This document shows, piece by piece, positions 22,123 through 34,856 of a stretch of 64,000 nt of DNA. Within the stretch, counting starts at the first letter, position 1, and every line of letters starts with the position of its first letter. Source of the DNA: Absidia repens (Eukaryota; Mucoromycota; Mucoromycetes; Mucorales; Cunninghamellaceae); the NCBI GenBank assembly GCA_002105175.1, contig MCGE01000008.1, forward strand, positions 1-64,000, in the 5' to 3' direction. Both the position numbers and the translations under genes were made by a program. The notes beneath the pieces are model-generated. The model had not been told where the DNA came from and did not search any database. It worked only from the letters and a program-made list of their open reading frames with translations.

Positions 22123-22871
22123 CTAAGGAGCCTTGCAATAAAAAAAGTTGGCAGCAACAAGTTCCAGTTTGTTGTTAGCAGCATATTGCTTAAAGTCAAA
22201 ACTTCGGCGATCTTGGACACTTTGGGATAATGACTGGAAGGGATGACTTTTATTTGTTTGCTTGTAGAGTAAGAAGATGTATCGGTGGTCACCAGAACCA
22301 GGAGGCGGAGCTGGACCAATATAATTTGTCAACTGAGAAGAGGCTGCATTTACTTGACCTTGTTGGCTACCTATATGTCATCATTGTCAATTCCTTGTTT
22401 CTAATTCAAAATTTTTTTTAAGCTCACCTGGAATGTTCACAGCGACCCAATGTCTCCAAGGTCCATACTTGGGGTCTGATCTTGTTGGAGCATCAGGATC
22501 AACCTATATATGATAAGGAATAAGTAAAACAAAACATGCTGTTGGTTGGGCCACTTCGCCTTACCAAGAATAACGAGTATTCGGCATCTTCTTCGGCAGG
22601 AATAAATTGTACTTGAGGAGCTTCTGCTGTTTGACCAGTGGTAAAGTGATTGCCAATCGCTACATCTTCATTACCATATTTCACCGAGAGTATTATATCA
22701 GATTGAAACCCTTCGTCGATGACTATTTATACAATTAGAAAAAAGAGGGAGAGTTGAAACAGTGAGTGACCTTTATGTTATACTTTTTATGCTCTGCGAC
22801 TTACCGTCAGGAATAATTCCAGCTTCTTTCAAAGCATGTTGTATGTTCATATCATAAGTAGTCAATGGCAT
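22123..22871 (-). CDS. Phosphatidylethanolamine-binding protein (PEBP/TFS1-like)
   Basis: A small cytosolic PEBP-fold protein; fungal members such as yeast Tfs1 inhibit carboxypeptidase Y and affect Ras signalling, but the role here is inferred from family only. Exons: 22871-22805, 22722-22565, 22503-22428, 22370-22123; 182 residues, normal for the family. The PEBP signature DPDAPTRSDPKYGPWRHW is followed by VNIPG and, after the last intron, NYIGPAPPPGSGDHRYIFLLY, which form the anion-binding pocket. The start MPLTTYDMNIQHAL has the N-terminal helix expected of Tfs1-like proteins. No signal peptide. The gene is divergent from the Rab5-like gene, with only about 160 nt between starts. Confidence 0.92.
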
Positions 22872-23029
22872 GTTTTTTTTTTTTGTTAAACTGAACTGAG
22901 AAGAATAAGCGAAAAAAAGAGGCGAGTGGCATTTAAGTTTTCACAAAACTCCGTCCTGCTGTGTGAAACTTTTCGCGGCCAATCAAATAATTATTTTCTT
23001 TCCCTTTTTCTTTTCAAACACCAACTACA

Positions 23030-24187
23030 ATGTCAACCAGTACTGACGATATTCAGCCCATCAATGAAAGAACTGAATCCGCACAGCATCAACTCAAACT
23101 TGTTTTATTAGGTAAGCGAGGCATTCCTTCTGATGAAAATGGAAACTGTAATCTTACCTTGTTTACTTTGATAGGGGAATCTGCTGTTGGAAAAACTTCG
23201 TTTCTGCATCGATTTGTTAAAGCCAACTTTACTGACAAACGGGAACCTACAGTTGGAGGTAAATATTAGTATACTGTTGTATATGAGAAATTGATGGATG
23301 CCCGAGAAATGTCTTTTTAACCTTCTATTTTCTCTTTAGCTGGATTTCTTACAAAGACCTTCAGATTAGACGATAGACTGATCAAGTTGAATTGCTGGGA
23401 CACTGCTGGACAAGAACGCTTTCACTCGTTAGCCGTAAGTCCTGAATCATCGATTAAAACTATATGCATACCATTTGTTCATACAATTGCTCAAAAATCA
23501 CCACTTTTTTTTTTATACATAGCCAATGTATTATCGTGGGGCTCAAACAGCAATTGTCATGTACGATGTCACGAAGCAGGTGAATATACGCTCACCCAAC
23601 AGATAACTGGTCAATCATCTCATTCCGCCTTTTTTTTTTTTTTTTTTTGCTGATTGGCATAGGCGACCTTTGAGAAAGCAAAAGACTGGATCCGTGAATT
23701 ACAGCGTCAAGCACCTCCCCATATTGTCATTGCACTCGTTGGAAACAAGGTCGATCTATGCGACTCTGTATCATCAATACAACAACAGAATAACGATAGC
23801 CAGGACAATTCACACGATGACACTCTCAACTTCCCAGAAAATGAAGAACACCAGGATCGGCAAGTGGCGAAAGAAGAAGCTGCCAAGTATGCTGCTGAAA
23901 GCGCTTTACTCTTTTTTGAAACAAGCGCTCGGTTGAATATGAATGTGGACAAGGTTTTTACGGAAATAGGTAAGATAATATATATATATATGCAGCATTT
24001 TATCTAACTTTGTTTGTAATGTTTCATCTTAGCGCAAAATGTGCCCACTGAATACCTGACACCGGTTCGACAACCTGGCGGAAACAAAAGCTCAACTTCA
24101 TTACTCAATAATAGAAGTAGTAACAACATCGACTTGTCAAATGGTGCTAGTGGATCTCGGGTAGCTGGATCAGGATGTGCATGTTAA
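23030..24187 (+). CDS. Rab5-family small GTPase (YPT5x-like)
   Basis: A Rab GTPase of early endosomes, expected to control endocytic fusion. Exons: 23030-23111, 23175-23258, 23340-23434, 23523-23579, 23663-23969, 24033-24187; 259 residues. The P-loop [14 protein letters not shown], switch I with [11 protein letters not shown] (Rab5-type), switch [22 protein letters not shown], guanine-specificity NKVDL and ETSAR motifs are all present. The protein ends in CAC, a double-Cys prenylation signal for Rab geranylgeranyl transferase. Unusual is an acidic, Gln/Asn-rich insert of about 28 residues between NKVDL and the [11 protein letters not shown] helix, as in yeast Ypt52, which makes Ypt52 the closest guess. 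Short divergent promoter shared with the PEBP gene. Confidence 0.94.
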
Positions 24188-25308
24188 TGGTTAGTAGTAT
24201 TAGATTTTATTAGTATAGCTAGCTAGTTAGTAGTTTATCTGTAGTTAGTGTGCCTTTTTTTTTTATTAATAAACGGCATGACGCTCTTCAAGAGCTTGGG
24301 AAATCACAGATATACTATGTGTCAGATGGAAGACGACTTTGGGGCTTGAAGTGGGTACTTTGGTGGGATGGGATTAGACGCAAACGGTGTTTTGCATTTT
24401 TTCGGGTGGATTTCCTTAGGTGCCTAATCGCTGGAAAAAGAAAAAAGGTTGACTGAATTATTCACATTCCGACATACATATATTTTTTCATTGTCACTGT
24501 CGAATCAATAAGATGATGGCAACCTTGGTTTAGGGTTATTAGAATTTGAATAAGGGGTATTTTGAAAAATGCAATGCAACCGTATATGGGGAAGTACTTT
24601 CACTTTAGATGTACGATAAGGACTACTATTAGATTAGCGCTGACTAGTGAATATATGCTGTATATGCCTTAAATAATAGCAGATGTGTACAACATGTATA
24701 TCTTCCTCAATAAATAAAAAAATATTCATGATAGAAAGCTAATAAATATGGACAATTATATACGTTGCATATGATATCTATAAAGTTCCTTTTTTGAGAT
24801 TTCACTTATCCTGCTTTTTCGCATTTCCCGTGCCATCAAAAGCTTTCCTTGCCAAACTCCTATTACAACACCCTGCCGAAAGAACCCCATATTTCTTGAC
24901 TGATAAGACAACAACAACATAAAGGAGGTAAAATAGTTTTTTATTGATTACCAAACTTATATATACTAAATCGATAACAAATACAATAATAATCTAAATC
25001 AAGTTACTAAAAGTAACCTGCTGTGCTACTAACCATGATCACATCTATCAACCTGATTCGCAACCTATTAGACAGCATAAGTAGTGGTTGGTTTGACCGA
25101 CAAGACAACATGATACCCAAGCCATTAGGTCCAAAGGATGACATCTACAGCCTTTGCCAATGAAAACAACATACAAAATCTGAAAGTAAATACCCCTTAC
25201 CACCAACAAAATAACGCTCCTCCTAAAAGAAGCAGAGAGAGAGAGAGAGAGATGGGTAAAGAGTTTTATTAAATGATAACAAAATATACAAAGCAAAGAA
25301 CATGCTGT
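24188..25308. other. Intergenic region between converging genes
   Basis: Holds the Rab gene's 3' UTR (repeated TTAGTAG/TAGCTAG blocks at 24187-24245 and AATAAA at 24268-24273) and the tail of the HAUS6 gene. A GA-repeat is at 25228-25252. A minus-strand frame at 25048-25296 looks like chance. No other gene seen. Confidence 0.5.
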
Positions 25309-26658
25309 TCAGTTCTTGCGAATATAAATCTGGACAAGATCTTGTATCCGTTTGATTGCTTCGGAAGGATCAGAATCCACTACATAATATATAAATTTAT
25401 AGATAAATAAATAACCAATGTGTGTGTACATATACCAGTATGGTATGAGTTTAAAATCAATAATACTGTTGTTCTTACCTGAGGATGCGAGAGAGGGAAG
25501 CGTAAAACGATGGTGTCCTTCTTGCGTCGTCCAGTCCACGATATCAGAAGAGCCGTTCAATAGTAGAGCCTGCATTTGTTCAAATTCATTTGCATTTTGT
25601 AAAATACTATATTCATCAGGAAAAAAAAAAAAAAAAACGAGGAGTGTACTATTAACAACACATGAATTCTCCTGATCAGATTCCTTACTCACTTTTCTTC
25701 CAATGGGGTCCATTTTTTCTGTGATGACTTGTCACTTTGTCGTTCTTGTTGGCGATGCAATTCCTGTTTTTGATCGTCCCGAAGTGTAGCTATACGGTTC
25801 CTTAAACTTGCCAAATTTGTTAGAGGATTGGATGTTTTGTTGTGCGGTTGATCATGGCCTGTCGGTGATCGACATTCTTGTTTTTTTAAAAAAAGAAGAA
25901 GGTGAATTCAATGTACCATCCTCCATTTATCATCAACGCAGTCATGCAAGATACTTACTTTCCGAATCAATTTGTTGTTTCAAAGTGATCGCTTTACCCC
26001 TGGCTCTTTCCACCCATTTTGAAAAGTCGTTTTCTTGTTGATATGTGTAGTGAGCTAACGCCTGTATTGCACCATGTAATTGCTTTTCTATAGCAGCGGG
26101 ATCACCCGTGGGAATGGTTGGTGGAGCGCGTTTGACCTGTATCGTGTTGCTGTTCCTGGTCGAGGTGTCGTAAGATGGGGTCAATCGTATGGGTCGTCCT
26201 TTAGGATCTGCAAGGTCACGATCAATCACCGTTTGTAAAACCAATACAGAAAAACACATAATGATATAGGTCAAAGTATCGCCTTGGCAAGTTTCAAAGT
26301 AGCTTCGGTGAAGGATGGGGAGTCTTGAGAGGGGTCCTTGGTCTTGAAGTTCCAGAAACCATTGATAGGCCGTCATTCGAAAGACGCGACCTGACGCGGT
26401 TTGTTCATTAATAGGCCAACAGGAAGAAAATTTGACTTTGGTTTGTGTAGGATCCAACCGCCAGAATAAAAAGTAACTGATGCATTCAAACGCACGATGG
26501 TTAGTGCTGTCGGCTTGGTGAGTAAATAAGTTGGTATCAAAGGTTATGTTTTGGAAGACACTGCTGGAGGCATCGTGCTTTGGATCAAATCCAAGAAGAT
26601 CGAGATTGTGTAGGAGTAGTTGTATTGGGGAAAAGTCTTCATAAGAATGGAGTGGCAT
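25309..26658 (-). CDS. Augmin complex subunit 6-like protein (HAUS6 N-terminal domain)
   Basis: Augmin recruits gamma-tubulin to existing microtubules for branching nucleation in the spindle. Exons: 26658-25959, 25858-25693, 25606-25479, 25379-25309; 354 residues. The N-terminal about 230 residues match the HAUS6_N fold: NLDLLGFDP, NLFTHQ, the strongly conserved AFECISYFLFWRLDP, then FSSCWPINEQ, RVFRMTAYQWFLEL and a Leu-rich block. A basic, Gln/Glu-rich stretch (exon 2) predicts a helix or coiled coil. It is much shorter than the animal protein (over 900 residues), so the disordered C-terminal half is missing or lies elsewhere. Intron 1's acceptor at 25859 is the least certain junction. Identification rests on the ISYFLF/CWP pattern from memory of the family. 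Confidence 0.75.
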
Positions 26659-26834
26659 TTTTTTTTTTTCCAATATGGCCAGAAAAAGGAAAGAGAGAAT
26701 ATAAAGATCTGAAAGGCGTGCAGTTCAAATAATAAATTGAAAACCCGCATTTAGACAATACAGTTTGGGTGTGAATGGGCGTTTCGCAAAATCTGCGAAT
26801 CACCACAGAACTATTCCAAATACTCAAACCGTGT

Positions 26835-26852
26835 CAAGCCTCGGGACACTCC
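26835..26852 (-). promoter_or_regulatory. 18-bp motif upstream of HAUS6, inverted partner at 28335
   Basis: CAAGCCTCGGGACACTCC, followed by an A run and TGCGGGA. On the gene's own strand it reads TCCCGCA, T run, GGAGTGTCCCGAG, about 180 nt before the HAUS6 start. The same order occurs before RAD1. It may be a shared promoter site or one arm of a terminal inverted repeat. Confidence 0.5.
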
Positions 26853-27324
26853 GAAAAAAAAAAAAAATGCGGGACTAAGCTGATTTATTGCTTAATGACA
26901 TATGACTCTATCAAAGTGCCAAGTGAAATAAAGAAGTTGTACTGTAGCGACCTTCTTTTTCGTACTTGCACCATGTTATGAAATGTATGTTAATGTATTT
27001 ATTTCCTCCCTTATGATAGATATATCATCTTCTTGTTATTTTGAACCAGCTTGACGCAAAATTTGGTCGGATGTTCTCTGGCTTTGAACAAGAGAATGTC
27101 ATCTTATTTTCAAGTATAGAATGGATGTGAAAAATTCTGGTCTAGTTCGGTTGTAATTGAACAAGCACTTTTTCTCAAAACTCTCTGAAGCGTTTGGTTT
27201 ATTACATTTTTAAGCCCCATCACTGCTTATTTTTCAAAGTATTCACCCTCCCCTTATTTTCTTATATATCCACGATAGCCGTTTCTTAAAATTCAGAACC
27301 CAGTCTCACAGAAAACAATTCAAA

Positions 27325-27620
27325 ACCCGCCCACGTGAAACATTTTATTTTCGGCTCTCTTTCTTTTTGATCGTTTTATTTTTTCTTTACCATTTAACCT
27401 CTATGGGGTTATTTTGGACTTAAAATTGTATCCAAACTAGTATAGAAGCGTTTCCAGCTCAGGGATGACAAGATGCATGGGGAAACCCTTCCATTTTGGA
27501 TTCAGGATCTGAGGGACTTCCCATTAGTTGGCTTTTTGGAGTCTTCATTAGCGTAGTTTAGTGTTAGTTTATCTATAGCTTGTATATATGTCTGAATAAA
27601 ATCTGTCTCTCTTTATTTAG
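27325..27620 (+). repeat. Dispersed repeat family 1, copy C
   Basis: This copy lies on the plus strand, so it reads left to right: CCGCCCACGTGAAAC, a CT-rich segment, ACCTCTATGGGGTTATTTTG, the core with TCCAGCTCAGGGATGACAAG and ATGCATGGGGAAACCC, then AGTTTAGTGTTAGTTT and GAATAAAATC. Related sequence continues to about 27900 with CTCATTAGTCTCT-type blocks also seen in copy D. Confidence 0.85.
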
Positions 27621-28334
27621 TTCCATGAAAAATGTCTCATTAGTCTCTTTTAACTCTAGTGTAATAGATCCAAAGTGCCTGATTAGTCTTTTTCATCTCT
27701 TGTACAATAGATCCCGTTTTTATTATCATCACCCCTTTTGGTTAGGATTGACCGTTTTTACCGTTGTTGCATTTCAATAAGGAATATCCCTTTAGTTTTA
27801 CTCATGCCTTATAAAATATATTAAATCTCGTTTTGCAATACCGTCTTTAGACTAAGATTGACCACTTTCATAAACTCCCAAAAGTCGCATTATTGCTAGC
27901 TCAATTAAATCCCTGCTACAGTGAAGCGCGCATTCTTGGTTCAGTATCTATCATATTCCTTCAAATAAAATATACTTTTTTACTACCCATTCTCTGAACC
28001 ATTCCATAATGAGTAAAGTAATTATTGTAGCTGTTTTGTAAGTATTCTACCAAACATCTGCTTCCTAGCTCATCCTCCATAGCCCTTTCCCCTCTAGTTC
28101 CAGCAACTGGTCGACAACCCTAGTTTACATAGTATGAAACTTTGCTTTATTAATAATCGACAAATTATATAAAATTAACTAGGCTGTGTTGTGAGTGTAA
28201 TCGCAACTATACTACAGCATTTCTCTCTGCTTCCTGATTGACATAATATTACAACAGGAAACTTTTTTTTTTTTCCTAGTGATGAGAATGTTTAAATCCC
28301 GCAAAGCCTTTTTTTGAACTAAAAAATAGAAGGT

Positions 28335-28352
28335 GGAGTGTCCCGAGCCTTG
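28335..28352 (+). promoter_or_regulatory. 18-bp motif upstream of RAD1, inverted partner at 26835
   Basis: GGAGTGTCCCGAGCCTTG, 33 nt after a TCCCGC (28298-28303) and a short T run, 210 nt before the RAD1 start. It matches the HAUS6-side motif at 17 of 18 bases on the opposite strand. Confidence 0.5.
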
Positions 28353-28561
28353 CCCATTCAAACATTATGGAAAAACCCAATGTCTTCCGAATAGCAAAAC
28401 AATCATAAACATTACCGTAAGGCTGCCCTAGTCTCTACGTGTCCCCTCCAAAAGGAAAAGGGTAAGGTCGAGTCACAAGCTGGGTTTCAAAAGCAATTGG
28501 GTGAGCTGCCGATTTTTCAAAGGACTTCTACTTTTTTTTGAAAGTTTCTCGTATATTCAAA

Positions 28562-29856
28562 ATGACATTCTCTGCGACACTGAATACTATTAAGCTTCTC
28601 ACTGGTATGATCAAAGCCATTCAGTTTAGATCAGTAAGTTGAATACTACTGAAAAGAAAAAAAGACAGGAGCATTGCATGACTACTTACATAAAGGTTTA
28701 TTGGTCATAGACAGCGACTTGCAGTATTCATGAAGAGGGATTGACGTTTACTGTGACGGAAAGCCAAAGTATTAAAGCTATTGCATATGCCAAGCGTTCA
28801 ATGTTTGAGCGATATCGACGAGGGACTGATATTGTTCCTGACTTTGATATTCATTTGGGCGCATTTGTTGATTGTCTTGGTATCTTATGCCCTGCTGCTG
28901 CACTTGATGAATGTCAAATACAATATGAAGGAGTTGGCTCTCCTTTGATACTGACGTAAGTTTATATTATTGTTTGAAACTCTTTATGCTTACACGGCTC
29001 ACTTTACATTTTATATTTCCATATAATAGTCGGACTGACAGCGAAAAACAGTTGACCAATACCTGCAAAATCCAAACGTTGGAACCTGAACCAGATATCC
29101 AAAGTTTATCCATGTATGACTCAGATACTGAACAAACTGTGATCATGAAGGTAAGTTGATAATACATGAATAAAGGATCGTTGTAACTTGAGTCTTTACT
29201 TGTCTTTAGGCTTCATGGCTGCAAGATGCATTGGGTGATTTGGACTCCACCTGTGATAGAGTATCTATTGTCTTCTCTGAGCAAGATCCTTGTTTCCAAC
29301 TATTTGGGACTGGTACAAATGGAACCAGCAGTATAGTAAGCAAAAAAAGAAAAAGCAAATGTACAATTCATGAAGATTATGCTGAGTTTTTGTGTTTTTT
29401 TTTAATTTTTTTATTACTTAGACTGAATATCATGAAGATTATGCCGAACCATTTATATCTTTTGATTGTTCCCGTGAAGGAACTTACAAGTAAGTGAGAT
29501 GAGCGGTCCTTGAAATTAAGATTATCTTCACAACTGTCTGTTATTTTTGATAGATACTTGTACTCCCATATATCTAGATGCACAAAGGCACTCGATCAGG
29601 CATCTGATGTGTCATTGAAGATATCAAAAGAAGGTGTATTGCATTTATTGGTAAGGTGCTTTTTCTTTTGATGAACAATATGGATCGCTATTTAATACAT
29701 TAGTTCTTTAATCTAGTTCAAAATGGGATCCAATGCCAATGATGACGCTGCTTATGTAGAATTCACCGTAAGTCGTGGTGCTTTAAAACGAATCAAATCA
29801 TCAACTCATTACTGACGAGTTTTTGTGTCAAATAGATTATACCCTGTATCGATTAG
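28562..29856 (+). CDS. RAD1: RAD1, subunit of the 9-1-1 DNA damage checkpoint clamp
   Basis: RAD1 forms a PCNA-like ring with RAD9 and HUS1 that is loaded at damaged DNA to activate ATR/Mec1 signalling. Exons: 28562-28633, 28711-28955, 29030-29150, 29210-29335, 29422-29489, 29554-29650, 29717-29767, 29836-29856; 266 residues, close to the usual about 280. Family features are the N-terminal MTFSATLNTIKLLTGMIKAI followed by EEGLTFTVTESQSIKAIAY, LGAFVDCLGILCP, YEGVGSPLIL and the late FKMG plus VEFTIIPC strands of the clamp fold. All seven introns are phase-consistent. The last exon is just 21 nt. A repeated TTTAGTTTAGTTAAGCTTAG element lies between the stop and the polyadenylation signal. Confidence 0.9.
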
Positions 29857-29924
29857 TATATTGTATGCCAGTTTAGTTTAGTTAAGCTTAGTTTAATTTA
29901 TATAATCCATGTTATGTATTGAAA

Positions 29925-29930
29925 AATAAA
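29925..29930 (+). terminator. AATAAA polyadenylation signal of RAD1
   Basis: Canonical AATAAA about 70 nt after the stop, downstream of a TAGTTTAG-rich element. Confidence 0.6.
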
Positions 29931-31592
<1,662 letters not shown>

Positions 31593-31684
31593 TTTATTTC
31601 TCCTATTCCCCTCCATCATACATCCATTCTCTTTATTATTTGTATCATTTTCTTCGAATTTATCATATAAACTTGTACAGTCCA

Positions 31685-31690
31685 AATAAA
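31685..31690 (+). terminator. AATAAA polyadenylation signal of LYS1
   Basis: AATAAA about 95 nt after the stop codon, within the 231-nt gap before the MSI1 gene. Confidence 0.6.
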
Positions 31691-31823
31691 ATAACTCACC
31701 TCCATCCATCTATCCATCATCGGCGTTTTAAAATTCTATTTTTTTTTTTTTTTGTGGAGCAGTCGGTACCTGCAAAAAAAAACACGCTCTTTCTCTATTT
31801 CTTTTATTTTTACCTTTGACACA

Positions 31824-33893
31824 ATGGCGGAATCAGTTTGTGGTAGGAATTCTCAAACTTTGATGAATAACATCAAACATGTATTATTTATTTTCCTCAT
31901 ACTTATTTCTTTTTATATGCGTAGACTCTACAGAAGCCTCGAATGAACAACAGCAGATCAATGAAGAATATCAACTTTGGAAAAAAACAGCACCTATGTT
32001 ATACGAGACAGTAGTGACACACAACTTGACTTGGCCTACCCTTACTTGTCAATGGACTCCCAACGTATCAAGGTAAGGATACCTGATGAACGAAAGTTCG
32101 ATGGATTCCTTTGCTTTTATAGTACATGCGCAACTTACCGTTTTGTTTTATTGTGGAGCTATAGGGGTAAAGACTATACAACACAAGAACTATTGATTGG
32201 TACACATACGAACGATCAGGAAATGAATTATACTCAGTTCCTCTCCGTGGATCTACCTCATCAAGATAAAGCAACAGCAGCTAATGGTATGGTGAGGACG
32301 ATGGTATTCGCAGATCGTGAAAGAAAACTGTCACTCACTTTTGTTTTGTTTTGCGATAGCTCCTAAGGCACGTATGTCACTATCTCAAGAAAAATTGGAA
32401 CATCCAGGTGAAGTCAATCGCGCTCGGTATCAGCCCTCGCACCCAAACATCATTGCCACCAAGACACGCGATGGTCCTGTCCTACTTTTTGATCGATCCA
32501 ACCCTGCAACAACATCCGGTACACCATTACTACGATTGACGGGTCATTCAAAAGAAGGGTGAGTATGATACATATATCACAACGTGGATATTTGCTCTCG
32601 AGTTAGTAACTTACCATCTATCTCTTCTTTGCTGTTATTAGTTATGGAATGGCTTGGAATCCTCACTCTGGAAAATCAAACCATTTGCTTAGTGCAGGCT
32701 TTGATAATCTTGTTTGTCATTGGTAAAAAAAAAAAAAAAAAAAAAAGAGAGAGGGAATGATGGAATCTTTTCTTACTCAAAGTGATACTACTTTTTAGGG
32801 ATATTGGATCAACACTTGGAAATGATGGCACATTGGCGCCCTTTCAAACATACGATGCTCATACGGATTGTGTAGAGGTAAAAAATCGGCAGGTTACTGA
32901 CGTGCGGTGTATGAAAACATGCTTCTTATCAGATAAACTAATTAAAACGTATCCCGTACTTTTTATTTTATTTTAGGACGTTAGTTGGAATGCTACTAAT
33001 GACTGTGTCTTTGCTTCAGTAGCCGATGACATGAAGTTAATGCTGTAAGTAATAACGATAGCTAAATGAAGAAGAATCAGCGAACTCATGATATTTATAT
33101 TTATAGATGGGATAGCCGAACAGGATCGAGGCCCACCCAAAAAATCCAAGCACACCAAGCAGAAATCAATACCGTTGCATTCCATCCTCATCAAGACTGG
33201 ATGATTGCTACAGGTTCATCAGATAAGGTAAAAAAAAAAAAAAAAAAAAATAGAGGTGAACAACAAGCGGATACTAATCACCCATTCATTTCTTGTGTAT
33301 ATTCGTGTATGTTTATATGTGTGTGCATATGCGGTATGGCACCATTCTTACAGACGATTGGCCTATTTGATATTCGCAAGTTGGAAACAAAATTGCACTC
33401 ATTTGAAATTCATGATGGAGAAGTGCACCAAATTGCTTGGAGTCCTCATGACGAATCTATTCTTGCCTCAGCCGCCACTGACCGGAAAATCATGATTTGG
33501 GATTTACGCCGAATTGGTGAAGAACAAACTCCTGAAGATGCTGAAGACGGACCTCCTGAATTGATGGTAAACCAAAAGAGAAAAAAACAAAATCACAATA
33601 ATCTTTTTATGATATGCAGCTCATTCTTCTTTTTGTTTGGATAAAGTTTGTACATAACGGACATACAAGTAGAATATCTGAATTTGATTGGCATCCTTTG
33701 GAACCTTGGATGATTGCCAGTGCAGCCGAAGATAACATTGTCCAAGTTTGGCAATTGGTAAGTAGTGGGTTTTTTTTTCTACATATTTTTATATTCACGA
33801 TGATGATTTCTTACTCTTTTTTATTATTATTAGTCTAGGAATGTTTACGCAAGCAGAAATAGCATAGATATTAGCGTAGCTGATTTAGAGTAA
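31824..33893 (+). CDS. WD40 histone chaperone, MSI1/RBBP4 family
   Basis: RBBP4/Msi1/Hat2 proteins bind histone H4 (and H3) and are shared by CAF-1, HAT1, Rpd3-type and PRC2 complexes. Exons: 31824-31842, 31925-32072, 32165-32286, 32360-32558, 32642-32722, 32799-32877, 32977-33044, 33107-33227, 33354-33566, 33647-33757, 33834-33893; 406 residues. The N-terminal helix [20 protein letters not shown] and TWPTLTCQW are typical, followed by [11 protein letters not shown] and WD repeats ending in [26 protein letters not shown] and QVWQL. The acidic loop after [11 protein letters not shown] is also conserved. Which complex it joins, or whether it is the Hat2 or Msi1 paralogue, cannot be decided. The AATAAA overlaps the stop codon, and a second in-phase last exon may exist downstream. 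Confidence 0.94.
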
Positions 33894-33897
33894 TAAA
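33892..33897 (+). terminator. Proximal AATAAA overlapping the MSI1 stop codon
   Basis: The stop TAA is the start of TAATAAA. The signal would end the transcript shortly after the proximal last exon. Confidence 0.45.
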
Positions 33898-34011
33898 AAA
33901 CTGGTTTTTATATATCATATTTAGCTTATTTTATGTGTTATACAATGATTTGACTTTTACTGTGTCAATATGATCTTTATAATTTTTGGTATGCTTATTT
34001 GCGTTTTATAG

Positions 34012-34113
34012 GACCTGCCAATGAGGGTAAAATGGGATGATGTGTTTGATAGGTCTTGGAAGGAACACCACGTGGTTCAAAAGGAAAAATTAAGGAGGCT
34101 ATTAGAGCAGTGA
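34012..34113 (+). other. Candidate alternative terminal exon of the MSI1/RBBP4 gene
   Basis: After TTTTATAG at 34011 an open frame of 33 codons starts in phase 0, the same phase as the end of exon 10 (33757). It begins DLPMRVKWDDVFDRSW and ends in a basic, Leu-rich stretch before TGA. AATAAA follows at 34155-34160. Splicing 33757 to 34012 would replace the 19-residue SRNVYAS-type tail by this one. It is not needed for the WD40 fold, and could instead be chance or a remnant exon. Confidence 0.4.
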
Positions 34114-34404
34114 GTTGTTTTTGTTCGTCATTCTCATCCAATCATGACATTAAGAATAAAAAGGGGGGCACGGACGGTGGATCTGGCAGAGTGGGTGACC
34201 CGTGTAAAAAACTCCGACACGATTTATTTTGCAAAAAAAGTATAAAGCTGCCATTTTTCAGACCATGCTCTTGTTCCCTCTCTTTTGCTTTCTTTTTATA
34301 TTTTGAAAACAACCGCCATTGTTCTTTTTTTTTTATTAATCCGTGCACATACTTTCAAAATCAATATTTTTCTCAACATAAGACAACGAAACAACGACAA
34401 CGAT

Positions 34405-34856
34405 ATGGACGATCATTGGTGTACAAATTGCGATAAAGCCATTAGTGCTTTCTCTGTAAGTGCAAAGCAGCTCCCCCCTTTTTCACTGTAATAAAATTGA
34501 CTCATTTCTTCCTATAGAATTCACTTTACTGTTCTGAAGAATGTCTTCGTGCTGATGCTTTGAACCACCATCCTTTACTGGGCTATACTTATAATGACCT
34601 CAAGGACTTCCCCCGATCATCTCCCACTTTATCAAGCTCTTCCTCATCTCCATCCCAATCACCCATCTTGTCATTTGCTCTTCCTTCGCCTCAAACATCG
34701 CCAAATCATCACACTAAATCATCAACAATGATTCCCTGGCACCATAAGCTCTCGCCCCCTCACTTTGAACTGGAGCCTAATTTGGTGACCCCTCCCCCTT
34801 CACCTATCCAATATCATCCTCATCCTCAAAAACGCAATACCCTTTTCTTTATTTGA
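34405..34856 (+). CDS. Ecl1-family small zinc-binding protein
   Basis: Resembles the fungal Ecl1 lifespan-regulator family, small proteins with a Cys-rich N-terminus; in fission yeast they extend chronological lifespan. Exons: 34405-34455 and 34518-34856; 129 residues. The N-terminus has WCTNCDKAISAFS and, across the intron, YCSEECLRADAL, giving a CxxC..CxxxC arrangement that likely binds zinc, followed by HPLLGYTY. The rest is Ser/Pro-rich low complexity, with many SP and TSP sites and no other domain. Function is inferred from the Cys pattern only. Confidence 0.72.

Larger units (their letters stand above)
26659..28561. other. Divergent region HAUS6-RAD1 with repeat copy C
   Basis: No gene is supported. 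It holds an 18-bp inverted motif (26835-26852 and 28335-28352) and copy C of the dispersed repeat between the arms. Confidence 0.55.
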
